From NCBI GenBank assembly GCA_030248225.1, contig JASANE010012258.1, positions 25,477 to 89,476 on the forward strand: DNA of 64,000 nucleotides. Reading direction: 5' to 3'. Positions 1 through 17,600 of the stretch are shown in pieces. The stretch comes from Trileptium ribeirensis (lineage: Eukaryota; Nematoda; Enoplea; Enoplida; Thoracostomopsidae). Position numbers and translations under genes: made by a program. Positions within the stretch are counted from its first letter, which is position 1, and each line of letters starts with the position of its first letter. The notes beneath the pieces are model-generated. The model saw nothing but the letters and a program-made list of their open reading frames with translations. It did not search any database and was not told where the DNA came from.

Positions 1-540
1 CACCAATGGGAGCCTTTATGGCAATGCAAACGGTATATAATACGACAATTACAATCATAAATGTACAACAATTTTCCATTCCTGAAATAGTATTGATACC
101 CGTCTTGATCACGAAAATGTTGGCGGTGCAACCCGAAGTGTTAAAATACATATTTATGTAGCGAGACTATCGGGCCTAGTTATTCCTGATTTGCGATGTA
201 CCTAATGATTATCAAATCTGTTCCAAGTACATATATACACGAGGACGGGGAAGAGGCTTCGCGTTCCTGCAGCCATAGTCGCTGGGGATTCAGTTTCAGG
301 AGAGATCAGTGACTCGAATTCGTAAAAGTTGTCCACTATCGTGTGGCCATTTATCTGCCTCGTAACTATCCAGCATGGATCTGTTACAAGTACAACTCTT
401 GCTACAACTTGTGTACAACAGTTTCTAAACATGGGGGATTTGATGCTTCACTTTGCTCGTTTGTTATAATTGTTTATACACGCATTCGTGAAGCTGCAGG
501 ATCGGGTCGGATCCGGGGAAGTTTACGTAAACGATCATAA
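1..540 (+). repeat. Tail of a long dispersed repeat (family R)
   Basis: Non-coding. The stretch at about 60-200 (GATACCCGTCTTGATCACGA, then GTTGGCGG) is closely matched at about 21415-21530, and the block around 358-395 (CTCGTAACTATCC, GGATCTGTTAC) is matched at 22253-22285. The same blocks appear in inverted order at 41690-42440. It looks like the 3' part of a copy whose body lies before the window. No credible exon is seen; the small open frames here have no family resemblance. Confidence 0.6.
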
Positions 541-944
541 CTTATGTGTCGGAAGTCCCATGGTGTTCTCATAATAACGAATAACTCAACGGGTCAATTT
601 AACGAGCCATCATTGCTACACTGTTGCACAACTCATGCTTTTATAAAAACTTACTTCTTTTCTCTACTCTTGTAAGATGGGTCACTGTCGTTATCGCCTA
701 GCGAAGATACAACTCGAACCAAGAGGGTCTAATTCTTTCCCTAGATAACAGCTACCAATTGTTGGCCACTGGTCAGTTTAATATTTAACCCAAACCATCT
801 ACAGCTAATTATTGTTAAGTCAATTACGACGAAGAAACGTGCTTCTCGCCGGAAGTGTGAATTTTTGAAGTTCGGCGCATTGCTCCTGTCATATCTATGG
901 TTTGCGGGATTACATCCGGGGACGCACCTCTTTATACCTGTAAC

Positions 945-3900
945 AGCGCCGTTAGGCTGCTGCGATGCGCACTTCCAAACGCAATGCACATACTGCCCCA
1001 GCTATCATAGCCTGAAGGGCGGACCTAATGAATTCACTACTCCTGGTCGGTCCCAGGAAGCTACGGATTTTAGCAAGCTGCAGGAGCGCTTCACAGGATG
1101 TATTCAGACCCTGCCGGATGGGTTGCGTGCATAGTCTACGTGGTACCACCTTTAAGGTCACCAGGGAGGTTTACAGGCCACGGAGACCGTAGCGCAATTT
1201 CCTATCCAGGTTCCAACTGGAAGTGTCAATCGGGTTTTATTTATAGTTAGTGTAACCCCAGGAGGGTCTGACAATCCCTAGACGCTTATCACCGGATCGT
1301 TGCCCCGCGGGAAGATGCGTTTGGTTGGCAAGTGGTCCCTTCGAATCCTTGTCGACGGTGAGGGGTCCTTGGAAAGTCAATGCCGCATTAGTCGCAATAA
1401 TCGACGAACCACGCCAAGACTTAAGGCCACTTAGACGTCAAGTCTGAACGCAGATCGTGGATTGGGGCGACGGTTTCAAACTACTTTGATACATATTGCT
1501 ACATATGACACCAGCAAATTCAAAAGAACATTGGATATTCAATTATTATTTATTGATAAGCTAATCTAATACACGTTCGGTTAAGCGATAAGGCAATACG
1601 GTCATGCATTTAATATGAGCATACAGTCACGAATATATAATGGTATCAAGATCACATTACAAGTGTACACAGTTAAATAAAAGGGTTAGGTCAAACCACC
1701 GGTCCTAGCCATCTTAATTGAACGTCCACAGTAGCATGTTAGATCGATTTCATCGGCTTTGACAAGCCCTTTAGTAACGGCTTCGCTTACCTTGCTGCAA
1801 GAAATTTAGGACAGGCAGAAAATGGATCGCATGATATATCTAACCGGGCGTCTATAGCAGGCTGATGGCTCGATAACAACATGCCATTCGGCTGATTCAG
1901 GTAATCTGAAGGCTGTTCACAAAATAGAAAATGTTAGATTCAGGGTCGTAGTATGCTCCGGGGAACAGGCCACAAGCACGAAGGTTAGAATGTGACTCGG
2001 CTATACCTATCAACAAGCTTGGTTATTCTTGGATCGAGATTTTGAGCTCCCGGGGATACATTTATGATACAAAAGTACATACGTGCAAACGTGCAGGAAA
2101 ATTTTGAACGGCAAATAGTGTTAGCGATCTCTTTTATTCCGGTCAACTCAAGGGTACTTCATCGGGACTTATTATACCTAGTGTCACTGGAACTGGAAAA
2201 TCAGCAGGGAACAAAGATGCTGTTAACGATGCTACGATGCGGGGGAACATAAAAAGCGCAGGATGGATTTGACGTCTACTTCTAATGATTTCAGCGGAGG
2301 CACGATGACTCGCGTTCGGTAACACTATCCTTGCTCACCAACAGTGCAAAGTTATGCATAAATATATTTGAAGCTCAAAGCTCGGCTCAATTGTGTTTGA
2401 TTATTTTGTGCACACCCGTTTCGGGGTTACACTCGTGAACCACTACGAACCGTAGGGGCGCGCAGTGCGGACATCATATTTCTTGGCTCGTAGGTCCCGG
2501 TCAAAATGAACCGGGCCGAATTTCTAATTCCTAAGATATTCTGAAATTGATATTGTCCCGCGAAGTTTCTCCACACGTTTGTACACAATGCCTAACTCAT
2601 CAAACCTGTGGAAAATAATTTACTTCTATCTGCGAAATTCGGTGTTAAATTTGAAGGTGAAGACGCCGGATCCAGTGAAAATTAAATTGTGAAGCATTTC
2701 GAGGTTTGTAAGTGAGCTGAAGCCTAGGTCTGATATGGCAGGGCCGTTTTCTTGGTTCCTAGCCAAAAGAACGGGCTCTCCCAGTGTACTGCAAGAATCC
2801 TGGTGAATGAAGTATTGAGTACGATTTAATAAGGAAGTAAATTTCTTCTTTCGTCTTTATTACTGCCCCAAAACGGGGCAGGTTTAAAACTATAAACCTT
2901 TTAGGATAGGAAATGGTCGGAATTTCACAAGTTCTTACCAATCTTAGCCTAGGTCTTAGGATTGAGTTTCTAAAGGCACGACAGCGACGTTGCTGCGTCG
3001 CATTTTAAATAGAATCTTAGGATTGTTGCAACTAAGTAAAAGTCGAAATTAAATATTATCCTAAATCATCTTATGTCCAGATAAATTACGACTATGGTAC
3101 AAATTAGTGGTTCGGGTAACTAGGTGTTACTCAGAACTAAAGCTAATTCATTGAGTACTAATTTTACTTAGTTCGAAAATGTACGCTTATTTCAACCTAA
3201 GAGTCTTATTTGAAAGGTTAAATACATATATATTTATAATTCAACAAAATTTTAGCAAAATTCTTTGAGGAAATTTTGAATTACGCTCAATTTAAGCCAC
3301 TGACGGAGGCATCTCACTTTCGAAATAGCTGGCTTGTGAAACTGGCTGAATTCCCTCAACCTTTCAAACATTAACTACTCATATGTTATGCGACAAAGTT
3401 TCAGCAAAATTTTTGGAAGGAATTTTGCTCAATAATAATGTATTAATTTTTGTTAGACTTGATTATGGCGTGAATCCAATAAACTGTATATATGTGTAAA
3501 TAATGAGCAAGGCCTATGAAAATTCTCCAAATCAAAATAGTAGCATGGGTCAGTGCTTTAAATATTTTTCTATCAAAAATTTTATCTAATCTCACTCGGT
3601 CAAATTCAATCTCATAGCTCTTAACTCGACGCAGGAATCATGTAATTTATTCTTCGCGAGTGTTGCGATTAGTTTGTGCCCAAACTCATAGCTGAGTGGA
3701 ATTCAGATTGGCTTCGGCTGGAGTGAAAAGTTTCCTACAGGTCTGTAAAGGTCACTATCCTGTGATGGACGGAGGACGAAACGGCGTGGGCAAATAGTGG
3801 GGGCGCAGTATTTACTGAAATGGAACGCCATATTTTCTATTATAAATATGGCTTGTCTACTACTCCTGCATGTTCCCATACCCAAACTTACATGCCATCT

Positions 3901-4250
3901 CGTCGGTCGTCCAACCACCGTCCATGCGCGATCATCCATACGAAAACGAAAACCGAAAATTAATACAACTAATTTAAGAAAGCATTGGAGCCGGACAGTA
4001 TAGTCGTCCGAACTCCGCGCTGCCGAAGTCAAACTGAATTTTTCAAACTTAGTCGCGACGTCTAACCGTATTTTTTATTTTTAGTTTCCGGCCAATCGGA
4101 GACAATTTAATGAAACCAAGATTTCGATGTTTTCCTAATTCATCCATTAAAATTTTAATTTAGGACTGCAACCATAAACCGGTGGCGGTCCCAATCCAAA
4201 GGAAATTCCTTTGGTATTAAAGTAATTAAAACGTTCGTTAATATTACTGA
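945..4250 (+). repeat. Long dispersed repeat family R, copy 1, 5' part
   Basis: The segment 945-1500 is recognisably the same as 14690-15360: both contain GCAGGAGCGCTTCACAGGAT, a GACGGGTTGCG-like block, CAGGGAGGTT, an ATCCCTAGACG block and a TTTCAAAC block in the same order. The segment 3600-4060 matches 18230-18770 (AACTCGAC, GTGTTGCGATT/GTGTCGCGCTT, TCGTCCGAACTCCGCGCTGCCG). The two copies are strongly diverged and neither contains a long open frame, so this is an old non-coding or dead element. The stretch 541-944 holds nothing I can name. Confidence 0.55.
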
Positions 4251-4389
4251 GCGTGTCTGGTGTCAGCCAATTTTTGGCAACCATCCCGGGACCCAGACCT
4301 AGTCATTAAAATTGTCAGTTTTCGCGGGCGAATTGCCCCAATTTTCCAGACAGTTTATGTTATTTCCCCAAAACCCAAGCTTTTTCCAA

Positions 4390-4776
4390 CGTTTCTAATC
4401 AAAATTAATTCTCAATTATGTAATAATTGTTATTTTATTATTAATTTTAATATTATTAAATGTTTACTTTATATATAAGTTATTAATACTAACTATAGGT
4501 TATTATATTTTTCGATTAAGATTTGGGCTAGACAGATATATAAATAATCGTATACCCACATTTGAAATTATTTTATTTCATTAGTTAATATGTACTTAAT
4601 ATATAAATAATCCGTATTAAATTAAATTCATAAATTAATAATTTAATTATGGACTGTTTACTAAAAATATATTAATAAACTTATACTTTAATATTAAATT
4701 TATAACAAATTATTATACAGATATTTAAGTATATTTTCATAAAAATATATTATACAATTTTATTGTTTACTTAGTT
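4390..4776. other. Very AT-rich spacer
   Basis: Almost pure A/T with repeated ATATTAATAA and TTAATATTAAATT blocks. The same composition and words resume at 5694-5840 on the other side of the inserted MITE, so the two parts were one AT-rich block before the insertion. Nothing coding is seen. Confidence 0.6.
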
Positions 4777-5693
4777 AATTGAATTCGAGTGGAATGAGCG
4801 AGCGAAGCGATCTTATTCCACTCGCGATCGAAGCGAGTGAGTGGAACGAGAATTTTCAATTTTGGCTCTGGCGGAGGGGTAAGGAGGTCATGTCTGTGTG
4901 TGTCTGTCGCACCTGGATTTCGATAACGGTTGGGCTGATTTTCATGCAAGTAGTTCATTCGAACCGCAATGGTCGATTTAGGTGTAGTGACGGAGTCCGA
5001 TTTTTGACTTTTTTCCCGTGGGAAAAGTTATGGGGCAAAATGACGTCATTTTGGCCCATTTTCGGGCACTCCCTCCAGTTTTTGCGACTTTTCTCAATAA
5101 GTAAACGAGGTATCCGTAAACTAATAGGCCTATTCCGTGTAGCTTTACCAGCGCTTTTCAATGATATTTAACAAGTTTTTCAACTACTTCCCAATCTGGA
5201 GTCTATAAGCTTATAGTTGGCGCCAAATTTCATATTTGGTGAAAAGTCGTGGGAAATGTACCTAAATGTGTGTTTTTTTGTTACTTTTAGTGTCTTATAT
5301 GTGGTTTTATGAGCCAACAAACTCATTGCGAGTGTCAAAAATATTGTGTGGCAAATATTTTTCACACTTCTGCTTCATACTTGGTATGAAAAATGAGATT
5401 TTCTCAAGTGTCGGTTTGAATTCTTTAACGTTCTTTTCACGGTCAATTTAGGGTTTTATTGAATTATTAAATTGTTAGTTCATTGTTTTTGTACTCGTTG
5501 TATGATGTTTTGTCTACTGCATACGTTGGCTATCAAAAGAGGCAGGCGTAACTATGACTCATCACTCACGGTTTATATAATGCTGCACCTGCGTACTGTG
5601 TGTAGGCTTTGTTGGTGTGAGCTTTCTACAACAGACTGACTAGGGGATTGTTCTCACCACTCGAATTCTGGCTCGCAAGCGAGCTTCACTAGT
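4777..5693 (+). mobile_element. MITE-like element with GAATTCGAGTGG ends, copy 1
   Basis: It begins AATTGAATTCGAGTGG at 4777 and near its end carries the inverted form CCACTCGAATTC (5657-5668), followed by a palindromic GCTCGCAAGCGAGC and ACTAGT. A second copy at 28786-29558 shares the start, the body (for example TATGGGGCAAAATGACGTCA and the TATAAGCTTATAGTTGGCGC stretch) and the terminal ACTAGT, and the two copies diverge exactly outside these limits. That defines a unit of about 917 bp. It has no coding capacity, so it is a non-autonomous element of unknown superfamily. The segment 5455-5640 is absent from copy 2. Confidence 0.75.
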
Positions 5694-6169
5694 ATATTAA
5701 TAACAAATTTTAATGCTAAATTTATAAGTTAACTAACTATATTTGCTTAATAAATATATTAATAAACAATATTTTAATATTAAATTGATAAATAAATTAC
5801 TTTAATTAATAAATATATTAATAATACCTTATACTAACGTATGTGTATTTATTTATAGTCGTAGACAGAAATATAAACATATATATTTTTATATAGATGG
5901 GCAGTCGTCTACGCAAACTAAACGAGGAAAACAAACAAACACGGGAGTGGGACACGAAAAAAGGACTCACAGTCTTTATCCAGGGGATAATTGAGGTACG
6001 AAGTTCGGATTCGGCTCTTCCAGCCTATCATTTTAACACCCAATACCATAAGGACTAGAGCAAGAATCGGAAACCGAGCTCGCAAGCGAGCCCATTCAGG
6101 TTTACGATAATAAAATCAAAGGATTTATGAGCGTCCAACGGGATGGGGTTATCTTGGAAGAGCCAGAGA

Positions 6170-7440
6170 ATTATATTTTTCGATCGGGTTTAATGAGGAA
6201 AACACAAAGATACATTACTATCGGCAAAATTTTCACAAATTTCCCGGGGGTACTGTACCCAAAGTAGGCACAGCGCGATCTTACCGGGCTCGGGGAAACC
6301 TCGCTATAATTATATTTATAACTATATATATTATTAAAATAACTATTTCTAATTCGACCAATTATCCCTTTATAAATCCGAGGAATCTGATCAGATTTAC
6401 CTGAAGCCGATCTCATTGGAAAGATCGAAAATTTTTATACCAGAAAAGTATGCTCTCTAACAATTTCGCAACCGTTCCGCAGTTATGGGCCGGAATATTA
6501 ATGACCCTCATTCTCGAGGATTCGGATTTGACATTAAAAAACTCTACTTATGTGTTCAAGTTTTCCTGTGTCCACAGCGAAAATGAACACTGGTAAAACG
6601 ATATTTTAACTTTTATACTAATAATTTCCAGACTGTTCGCTTTACGGCGCACAGCCACAACTCAGTAAACTTTTTCACGGATAGGAGCTGTTGGGATGCG
6701 TTCTTTTAAATGCCAATTTTTTGTACTTTCACTGCTTTACCTCACTCAACCGTATCGCGCGTGGTCGTACCGTATTTTTATAAACGGGACGGGTTAATAA
6801 ACCGCAAAATTTAAGCACATTTCGGGTTAGGGAATGGTAAGGTATCCCGAAACACCGGCTATATATATATACACAGACCGATATTCACAATAAACTATTC
6901 ATAATTAATACGGTTGGTGTTGATATAAATATATAGCAAATAAGAATGGTAGGTCAGGACCGATAAGGTACCAAGAGGTATCCTACCAAACCCTGCCGAC
7001 CAGCATCACCTTGGTTATACATAAAATTATCGATATATATACGAGCAAAAAAGTCATGCGGGTTTCGCATTGCCAATATAAATAACAATGACCATGAATT
7101 TACGAACAGATGATGCAATAAAGGTACAAATGGAATACGACAATGAAGGTACAAGTCGAGCAGTATATACATTAGATAATTGCAAACATACTCGATCAAT
7201 GTTTCATGCAACAATGGGTAACATGAATTAATACAACGGCAAACCATACAATTATGGTAACAATAAATCGTACAATTAAATATATAATTATGGTAACAAT
7301 GAATCTTACAATAAAGTATGCGGTAATGGTAACAATGAACCATGCCACTATGAATACAAATATGCTAACATTAAATCCCCCAATTACAACAATTTCTCAT
7401 ATTATAATAATTATTTATCATACACACACAATTTAATTCA
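6170..7440 (+). repeat. Long dispersed repeat family R, copy 1, 3' part
   Basis: Aligns with 19980-21300 and with 8190-9420. Shared landmarks in order are a GGGTA...GTGGGCACAGCG block, GAAAGACCG/GAAAGATCG, GTTATGGGCCGGA and a CTGTTCGCT...CAGCC block, followed by a low-complexity stretch of short ATGGTAACAATG-like units (6940-7440). Its position relative to copy 1's 5' part mirrors that in copy 2 once the MITE at 4777-5693 is subtracted. No gene is seen. Confidence 0.55.
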
Positions 7441-8189
7441 TACAGGTATAACTTGGTCAAAGTAGCAACAGATCATGTGTTTACAATATATAAACGATGT
7501 CAAATTCGTGGTTACAATTACACTTCCAATTTTTCTCAAGTTCTTGTGCATGCACATACACCCGCTCGGGGAAGGGGCACTTTAATTTTATTCAAAATCA
7601 TTTATTTTATTGCTAATTCCTATACAACACATTACCTTTCTGATCAAATATGTTGCCCATTACTCTTTACTCAGGATCAATCTGTCTCGTAACGATCCAA
7701 AATTCCTCTTTTACATACGTACCCAGCGTAACATTGTTTGCAATCCTAACATCTCAATACATAAATCTAAATGCAATTATTTCTTACCAGCACTAACATA
7801 TCTCATATATATGTCCAACATTCACCTTCAAAATATTGCTGATTTTTGCCGTGGCCCAAAGACAAGATTAAAATGTATATTTTAAGATAGAATATTACTT
7901 TGAATTCCCCTATCCTAATCTATTCAAACCTACTTCCTATTTTTCAATTCATTAATTCCAACCCTACATACCAGCATCGCAATTAAAAATTCATTTTTCC
8001 TTTTGATCATCGTTATCATCATCCCGTGATGGTACCGTGACATCCTCCTTTTAGGCAGGTACATAGAAGTATAATTATAGTGTATGTATATATCTATGTA
8101 TGTGTGTAAGCATTTAAATGTGTAATTTAGAGATAGTAATGATAAAGTACTATTTGATATAAAATATTACAATCCGGTTCTATGATGGG
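7441..8189. other. No gene recognised; AT-rich intergenic or intronic sequence
   Basis: Short open frames only, none resembling a known family. GTCTCGTAACGATCC at about 7687 is a fragment of the family R tail. Otherwise nothing is recognisable. Confidence 0.5.
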
Positions 8190-9420
8190 AACACAACAAT
8201 GAATCGCATGCCCATCGGGGTACTACTGTACGCAACGTTGACACAGCGGGTTCGTGGGTTCAAATTAAACCGTATAAGGATGGCATTATTAGTTTTTACT
8301 AAGATTAATATCGTACATTAATTAATACCCAAATTCCACCCATCTAAACCACCCCAGTTCCCTAAATTGAGTAAAGGTTCGGTTATTTCTTAATAAATTC
8401 GTGTACTTTGATCAGATTCCAACGGACCGTTCTCATCGGAAAGACCGAAAAGTGCTACGCCGAAAAATTGCGGCCCGTACCTAAAAATTCTCAGCCGTTC
8501 GGAAGTTATTGCCGGTAACAGCGAAGACCCTTTAATTATTACTCTCATTATAGTAAATTTGGTAATTTATGAACTCTACATAAAATTTTCTAGTTTTATC
8601 AAAATTTTCTGTTCGCTGCACGGCGGACAGCCGAAACTCATTTTACCTCTCGGAGTTTTGACGGTTGGGATGGGTTGCTTAGATTCTACCTTTCGCAAAT
8701 TTTCCTGAAGCATGTCCTAGATTTTACTAAATTAGTGCCACGTACCATAATTTCCGCAAAGAGCACGCACAGCTGGCTGGATCCGGTAAAATACGCTGAG
8801 GTATCGCACCAGACCTAACCGGCTAGGAAATACAGCCACTATAAATAGCACAACAATGTTGTCATGTAGGTTTCACATGTCCAAAATATGACACAATAAT
8901 AGTCATTAAATTGGACAACACTTAGCATATGATAGTACGACGTTCCAGACCTAACATTTCATGCGTATATAATTCCGACAGTTACAGCTATGAATTCGAT
9001 ACTCATTATACGGTTATACACACTGATATGTATGAATGGCACCTTATTTGCAACATAACATCATACCCACGATTCATGTAGCATGCGATACAAGCAGTAC
9101 AATGGGTAATCATGTACGATAATATTAATGATCAATTATTTAACAGTACAGCAACAGAATCATAATCATGCTTAACGTTATCGGTGTAATGACGCGAAAT
9201 CAGTACTATCACATGTCATATGATTCATGAACTACACAGCAATAAAGATGTAAGCACATGCGATAACGATCATGAAATGTTATACATCTAGTAATCAAGA
9301 AATATTGCACGAATGACAGTGTAATCGTGTACAATAGTAGACACATGATTATACAGCAAAAGGTCGATGATCAACATGCACTATAACACGATAACAGTAT
9401 ATAATAATATATAATCGGAC
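8190..9420 (+). repeat. Family R, additional partial copy
   Basis: Repeats the landmarks of 6230-6960 and 20040-20800: a GGTAC..GACACAGCGGG block, TCATCGGAAAGACCGAAAAG, CCGTTCGGAAGTTAT and CTGTTCGCTGCACGGCGGACAGCC. It then runs into a 500-bp stretch of short imperfect units built on CATGATACAACA/ATAACAC (8850-9420). Confidence 0.55.
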
Positions 9421-9593
9421 ACAGGCGCACGATCGGGATTTTTGTTTGTTGCTAATGTTGCGGCAACTGCGGTCAATGTGGATTCTGTCACTGGTTCCAA
9501 TTCTCGTCATGACTCAATACAAGTGTGGTATTGTTTCCTGACACTAAAATTTTTGCTCAGAGTGTTTAACATAGTTTTAATATTTTATTATAG

Positions 9594-9684
9594 GTTTTGG
9601 ATATGTGTGCCGCCCCTGGCTCGAAAACTGCCCAGTTGATTGAGTTATTGCATCAAGGGAAAGATGGATTTGTTCCGGTGCCAG
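9594..9684 (+). CDS. NSUN2: NSUN2 exon A (SAM-binding motif)
   Basis: NSUN2 is a SAM-dependent RNA methyltransferase that places 5-methylcytosine in tRNAs and other RNAs, mainly in the nucleus. This 91-nt exon lies between a TTTTATTATAG acceptor and a CAG|GTAACA donor. It translates to 30 residues containing LDMCAAPGSKTAQLIE, the SAM-binding motif I of the NOL1/NOP2/Sun family; the following LLHQGKDGFVPVP matches the human LLHADMNVPFP segment only loosely. It starts in phase 0 and leaves one nucleotide, which joins the first two of 12909 to give Glu. The N-terminal exons (about 170 residues in human) must lie before the window. Assignment rests on motif recognition; the family call is very secure and the paralogue call (NSUN2) is supported by the later exons. 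Confidence 0.93.
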
Positions 9685-13063
<3,379 letters not shown>

Positions 13064-14689
13064 TGATTTTGCACTTTTTTGCTGCAAAGTTTCGACGCGG
13101 CACCACAACGATATTATCCTGTAGTTGCTTTTAGCTGCGCATCTTTGATTTGCTGTATAAATAAATTATTGTTATGAGCTCGGATCCACAGTTTGCATCA
13201 TATTTTGATAGGCTAATATAACTTAAAATCCAGTGACAAATGTTATACTTCAGTTGTTCATTCATCCGACACACAGTAGATTTGTAACGTTATTGAAACC
13301 GAAAGAAAAAGGTTTAAGTATTTTTAATTATATATATCATGCTTGCTCTTATAAAATTCGAAACCTTGACTATATGTACTTTTATCACTTGAAATTTAAC
13401 TCCTGAAAACAATATCACAGCAAGCATAGACAATAAAATAGCAGGGCATTCGCAAATCGTAATGCTTCGCCGTTATATATAGTAATACTATTATCTCGCA
13501 ATCGAGGATGAAATGGGGCGAGCGTGGTTTCATCTAGCAATAATTTTTGTGTAATTATTTGTAACAGGCTTTGTATTTGATGTATATACTACACTAAAAC
13601 CTCTATAACCCTGAGCCCATTGAAAATCATAAAACCATAAATCTTAAACGCATCGAAAATAACTGAAAACACACAAAGTATTCGTGCTAGTCTATGGATA
13701 AATGAACCATCGTATCCAGCTTACTTATAAACCAATACGGGTCATTTCACGAAACCATGTACTTTTGAAACACCCGTCTTTGAAGCCAAAATGCAACGTT
13801 TTCGACTGTACAGTGTCTAGACCCCTGCCGACGTAAAAAATCATGAATTTTTCGTATGCAAAAATAGCTACCTGAAACCTGCTACAGGGGTCGCAAAGGG
13901 TCCAACTGGGGGTCAAATCTTAATCTGAAAAGTCATTATTCTGTAGGTTGACGCAGTGGCACGTGAACCATAATCTGTTTGTATGCAAGTCGGAGCAAAA
14001 TGGTCGCCGTCAAGCCATTTGGAGGACTTGCGACCTAAAATTGGTGCCGCTAGGGCCCTTTTGGGGTTAAAAATCGACCAATCCTGTTGCAGAAGTTTTT
14101 CTAGCGCAACGAGACAGCACCTACACATACCATTTTATGCACACAAACCAACCATGAGTGGGGGATATCCGACAAGAACTTTCAGGCAGATCCTTAGGCC
14201 TTGTAAAAAATGCCCCCCCCCCGAAAGGTTGAGTCGGGGGAGGCTACACCTCAGGTCGGGGGAATACAGCTTCCTACAATATACAACACGTGAAACGTTA
14301 ATTACTTCTAAAGATTCTACATTTGGTTTAATACGCTGCTGGTGTAAAACAAACACAATTGATCTATGATTAGCATACATTTAGGTGATGATACCAAGGA
14401 AAATGCGCGCAATAGACGTAGGGGCAGTCAGAAGGGTTCTGTAGCTGGCCAGTTACCCGCACGGCTGAATATCACGGTGCAATGATGATGAACTTATATA
14501 CTAATATGGTTCTTGCGACCTTCGGTTTCGCTTACTATACATGTCGTCCGGGGGGCTACATTTTCATTAAAAAATTTTAATACAAAAATCGATTGTAGTG
14601 AGACGTTACTATGTTTCCATTCGGCCTATTGTAAGACTGTATGCTAGATTTGGATTTTTAATTTATATTTTAATTTATTAATTTTTGTG

Positions 14690-17600
14690 TAATAAAATCG
14701 ACGTGACGCTGCTGCATTGCGCACTTCCAACGCAATGCCCATACGACCCCGACTATCGTGACTTCGAGGGCGCACCTGATGGGTTTCCATTGCTCGAATT
14801 TCCTTCCCCACGCGAGTCAGGCCCAAGAAATGACGGAGCTTAGCAAGTCGCAGGAGCGCTTCACAGGATGTGTTCTGATCCTTCCGGACGGGTTGCGCAC
14901 GTAGTCTACGAGGTACTACTTTTGAGGTCCCCAGGGAGGTTGGCTCCGTCTCCTGCTCACAGGCCAAAGAGACCAAACCGCTATTCCCTATCCACGTTTA
15001 ACCCGGGAAGTGTAAAATTTTGAATACTTACGCTTGATCGAAATTGGTTCGTACTTCTTCGAAATGACTCCTCCATTTAATTTAGCCAGTGGCCCCCACT
15101 AGGGTCCGACAAATCCCTAGACGTTTAACGTCGATCCGTGCGTGTCTATGTTTCCTATTTTGGGTGCTCAGCGTGAGTTTACAATTTTTTCTGTATGTGA
15201 GTCGCACCAGTCGTACCTGTACAACAATCATCATTAACAAACTTAGTTGTAATCGGCGAGTCACGCTGAGGTTTGCTTCTTCGATGCGCGTGTCAAACCT
15301 GAACGTGGGTCGTCGATTTGGGGTGACGGATTTCAAACCCCTTCAGTTCCTATCGCTACTACGGGTCAACAAAACACTTGCACAAATTGGGTTTTCAGTG
15401 AGCATTTATTGATGAGTTGCACAAGAACTTATGGGTACACAGACAGTTACATATTGTACGGGCGAACACAATAAGCGTTATGTCACAATTAAGGTACGCT
15501 AATACAAAATGAGCAGCGTTTCAATTGGGGAGGGTTGCGGAGTCATCGCCTTTTTCACTGAACTCTCACAGCTGGGTCAAATCACGGCATATACTGTGAA
15601 GCCTTATCTTATGACAGCTGTGCTTACCTTACTCATGAAAAAATAGTGGGTCAAATTAAAATCAGTACCGGTAGGTGCCACGGTTAGTTGTCGATAAAAT
15701 AAAGGCGCCATCGAACTAACTATTTACTCGGTACTATGTTTGCTAACGGGAAGGGTACTCCGACACAACGATAGGTTCAGGTAAGCGAAAGGCGGGAACG
15801 AAGCGGGGTATGCGGGGTTGAGCGTACTTACGAGACGCTTGCAAGACTTCATCTGGCTCATTCGAATCACAAAAGTATGGTACATGATAATCGGTTATTT
15901 ATACTCGCAGTTAGTAGCGATGAGGTTAGTCTATGACAACATGATACAACAATGCTTGATGATACCATGACAAGATTATGAAATGCTCCTCGGTACGACT
16001 CCTACATTCTTTTGTACAGGTGCGACAACGGTACGATATTAATTTTGTCCTACTCGCATACATACATACGTACTTGGAATGACCATATAAAATTCGTTAT
16101 GCTGACTAATTTCGGTGCTTATTCTTTATGCAAAATCCCTGATATAGGTCACTACAAAAGACAGACATTTCAAATACACTGACGTGAGTTATAACAACAT
16201 GGAAAGGGACGATCGGACGGACTTGTCTTTCAAACAGCTTGCGGGTCCCGGTAGACTGAAGTTGGGACCGAATTTCGAGCTTTTCCTAATCTAGATTAGT
16301 TGCCAAAAATCAATGTGAGCGTGGTCCTTGGCTCATTATATGATCCAAACATTCGTCCTGGGTTGGATTAATTATTGCCGGACAGTGGCAGTGCGAGATC
16401 ACTATACAAATTTATGTCCACTTTGAAGCGTACAGGCAGAGTTAAAAACCGTGTCGCGGTACCTATGAAGTTTCATTAAAACGAGTACTATTGGCGACGA
16501 GGACTCGCAGGTCCTCGGTACAGTTCTAGAGGTGCTAAAACTTGAGTTAATTTTTTTGACTTGAAGAATTCTCAAAACAAGCTATATTCGGCACTAAATT
16601 TTAATTATTACTTCGGGCAATTACTACTCGACCGAAAGAGTCGGTAGACGGAGGCCCCGGTTGTCGGGACAACCGTAACCATTTTGCTAACTGAAATTCT
16701 CTCCGTACGCGTCTTCAATTTGCTTGAGTTCCTAGTTTTCGGTTGAAATTTGAGCTTAAATTCCGTAGGGGCTGGAGAAAACCTACGATTCTCCGTATCT
16801 TCCTAAATTACCAGCCTTTCTCTACGAACTTCTGCAGGGAAGCTGGGTTTGACCTCTTACATCGATTTCCTAGGACCGGGTCAACGGTCCTCACAAAAAT
16901 GGTCGGTCGGGTCGGGACCCGACAGACTCGACATCGCGTCTAGCGATATCGTCAATTCTAGTACTCAAAAATGGTTGCCACAACTAGCAAATTTATCAAC
17001 TCTGGTAAATTTGATATTTCTTTTACGGTGGCAGCATATAAGAATTTCGCGACTGCGATGCAGTCGTGCTGCCTTGATGTCACTACACAGAGCAAGAGGG
17101 CTACAAAGCTGAACTGTACTAATGAAATGTACTAAAACTAAACTACAATCTGACTATAAACGTGCTTATACAAGAGAGAAAGTCTGACAATTCTGTGCAA
17201 AAAGCTGAGCGGCTTTTGCGCTGCTCGGGTTCGAAATTTTTATAACTTTAGAACCAGCCACGGCTTGGCCGGGCTCAGTAGCTCAAATGGAAGGCCTAGC
17301 GGGCCTCTATTTGTACTGTAAAAATCATCGAAATTCCTGGAGGGGATTTTAAGTTGTAACTAAATGAAGTTTTAGGCGTGGGCGGACCCCTATCGGGCCG
17401 TCGGGTTTGTGATTCCAACCCGATAATGTTGGGTTTCAGAGCGGTATCCAATAGCGGACGTTCCTACGAAGAAACAGCGAAAGTTTCGGCTAAATTCCTG
17501 GGGCGGATCTTGAAATATTTTAGTTTTACTCTGGATTTTACATTTTGGTGGGGCAAGGCCTCTTCGAGGTCGTCGGGTTTAGGGTTCCGACTCGAAACTG

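Noticed and set aside
9442..9639. A 65-residue open frame on the + strand overlapping NSUN2 exon A.
   Set aside because: It runs in a different frame and crosses the splice acceptor; the conserved LDMCAAPGSKT frame is the coding one.
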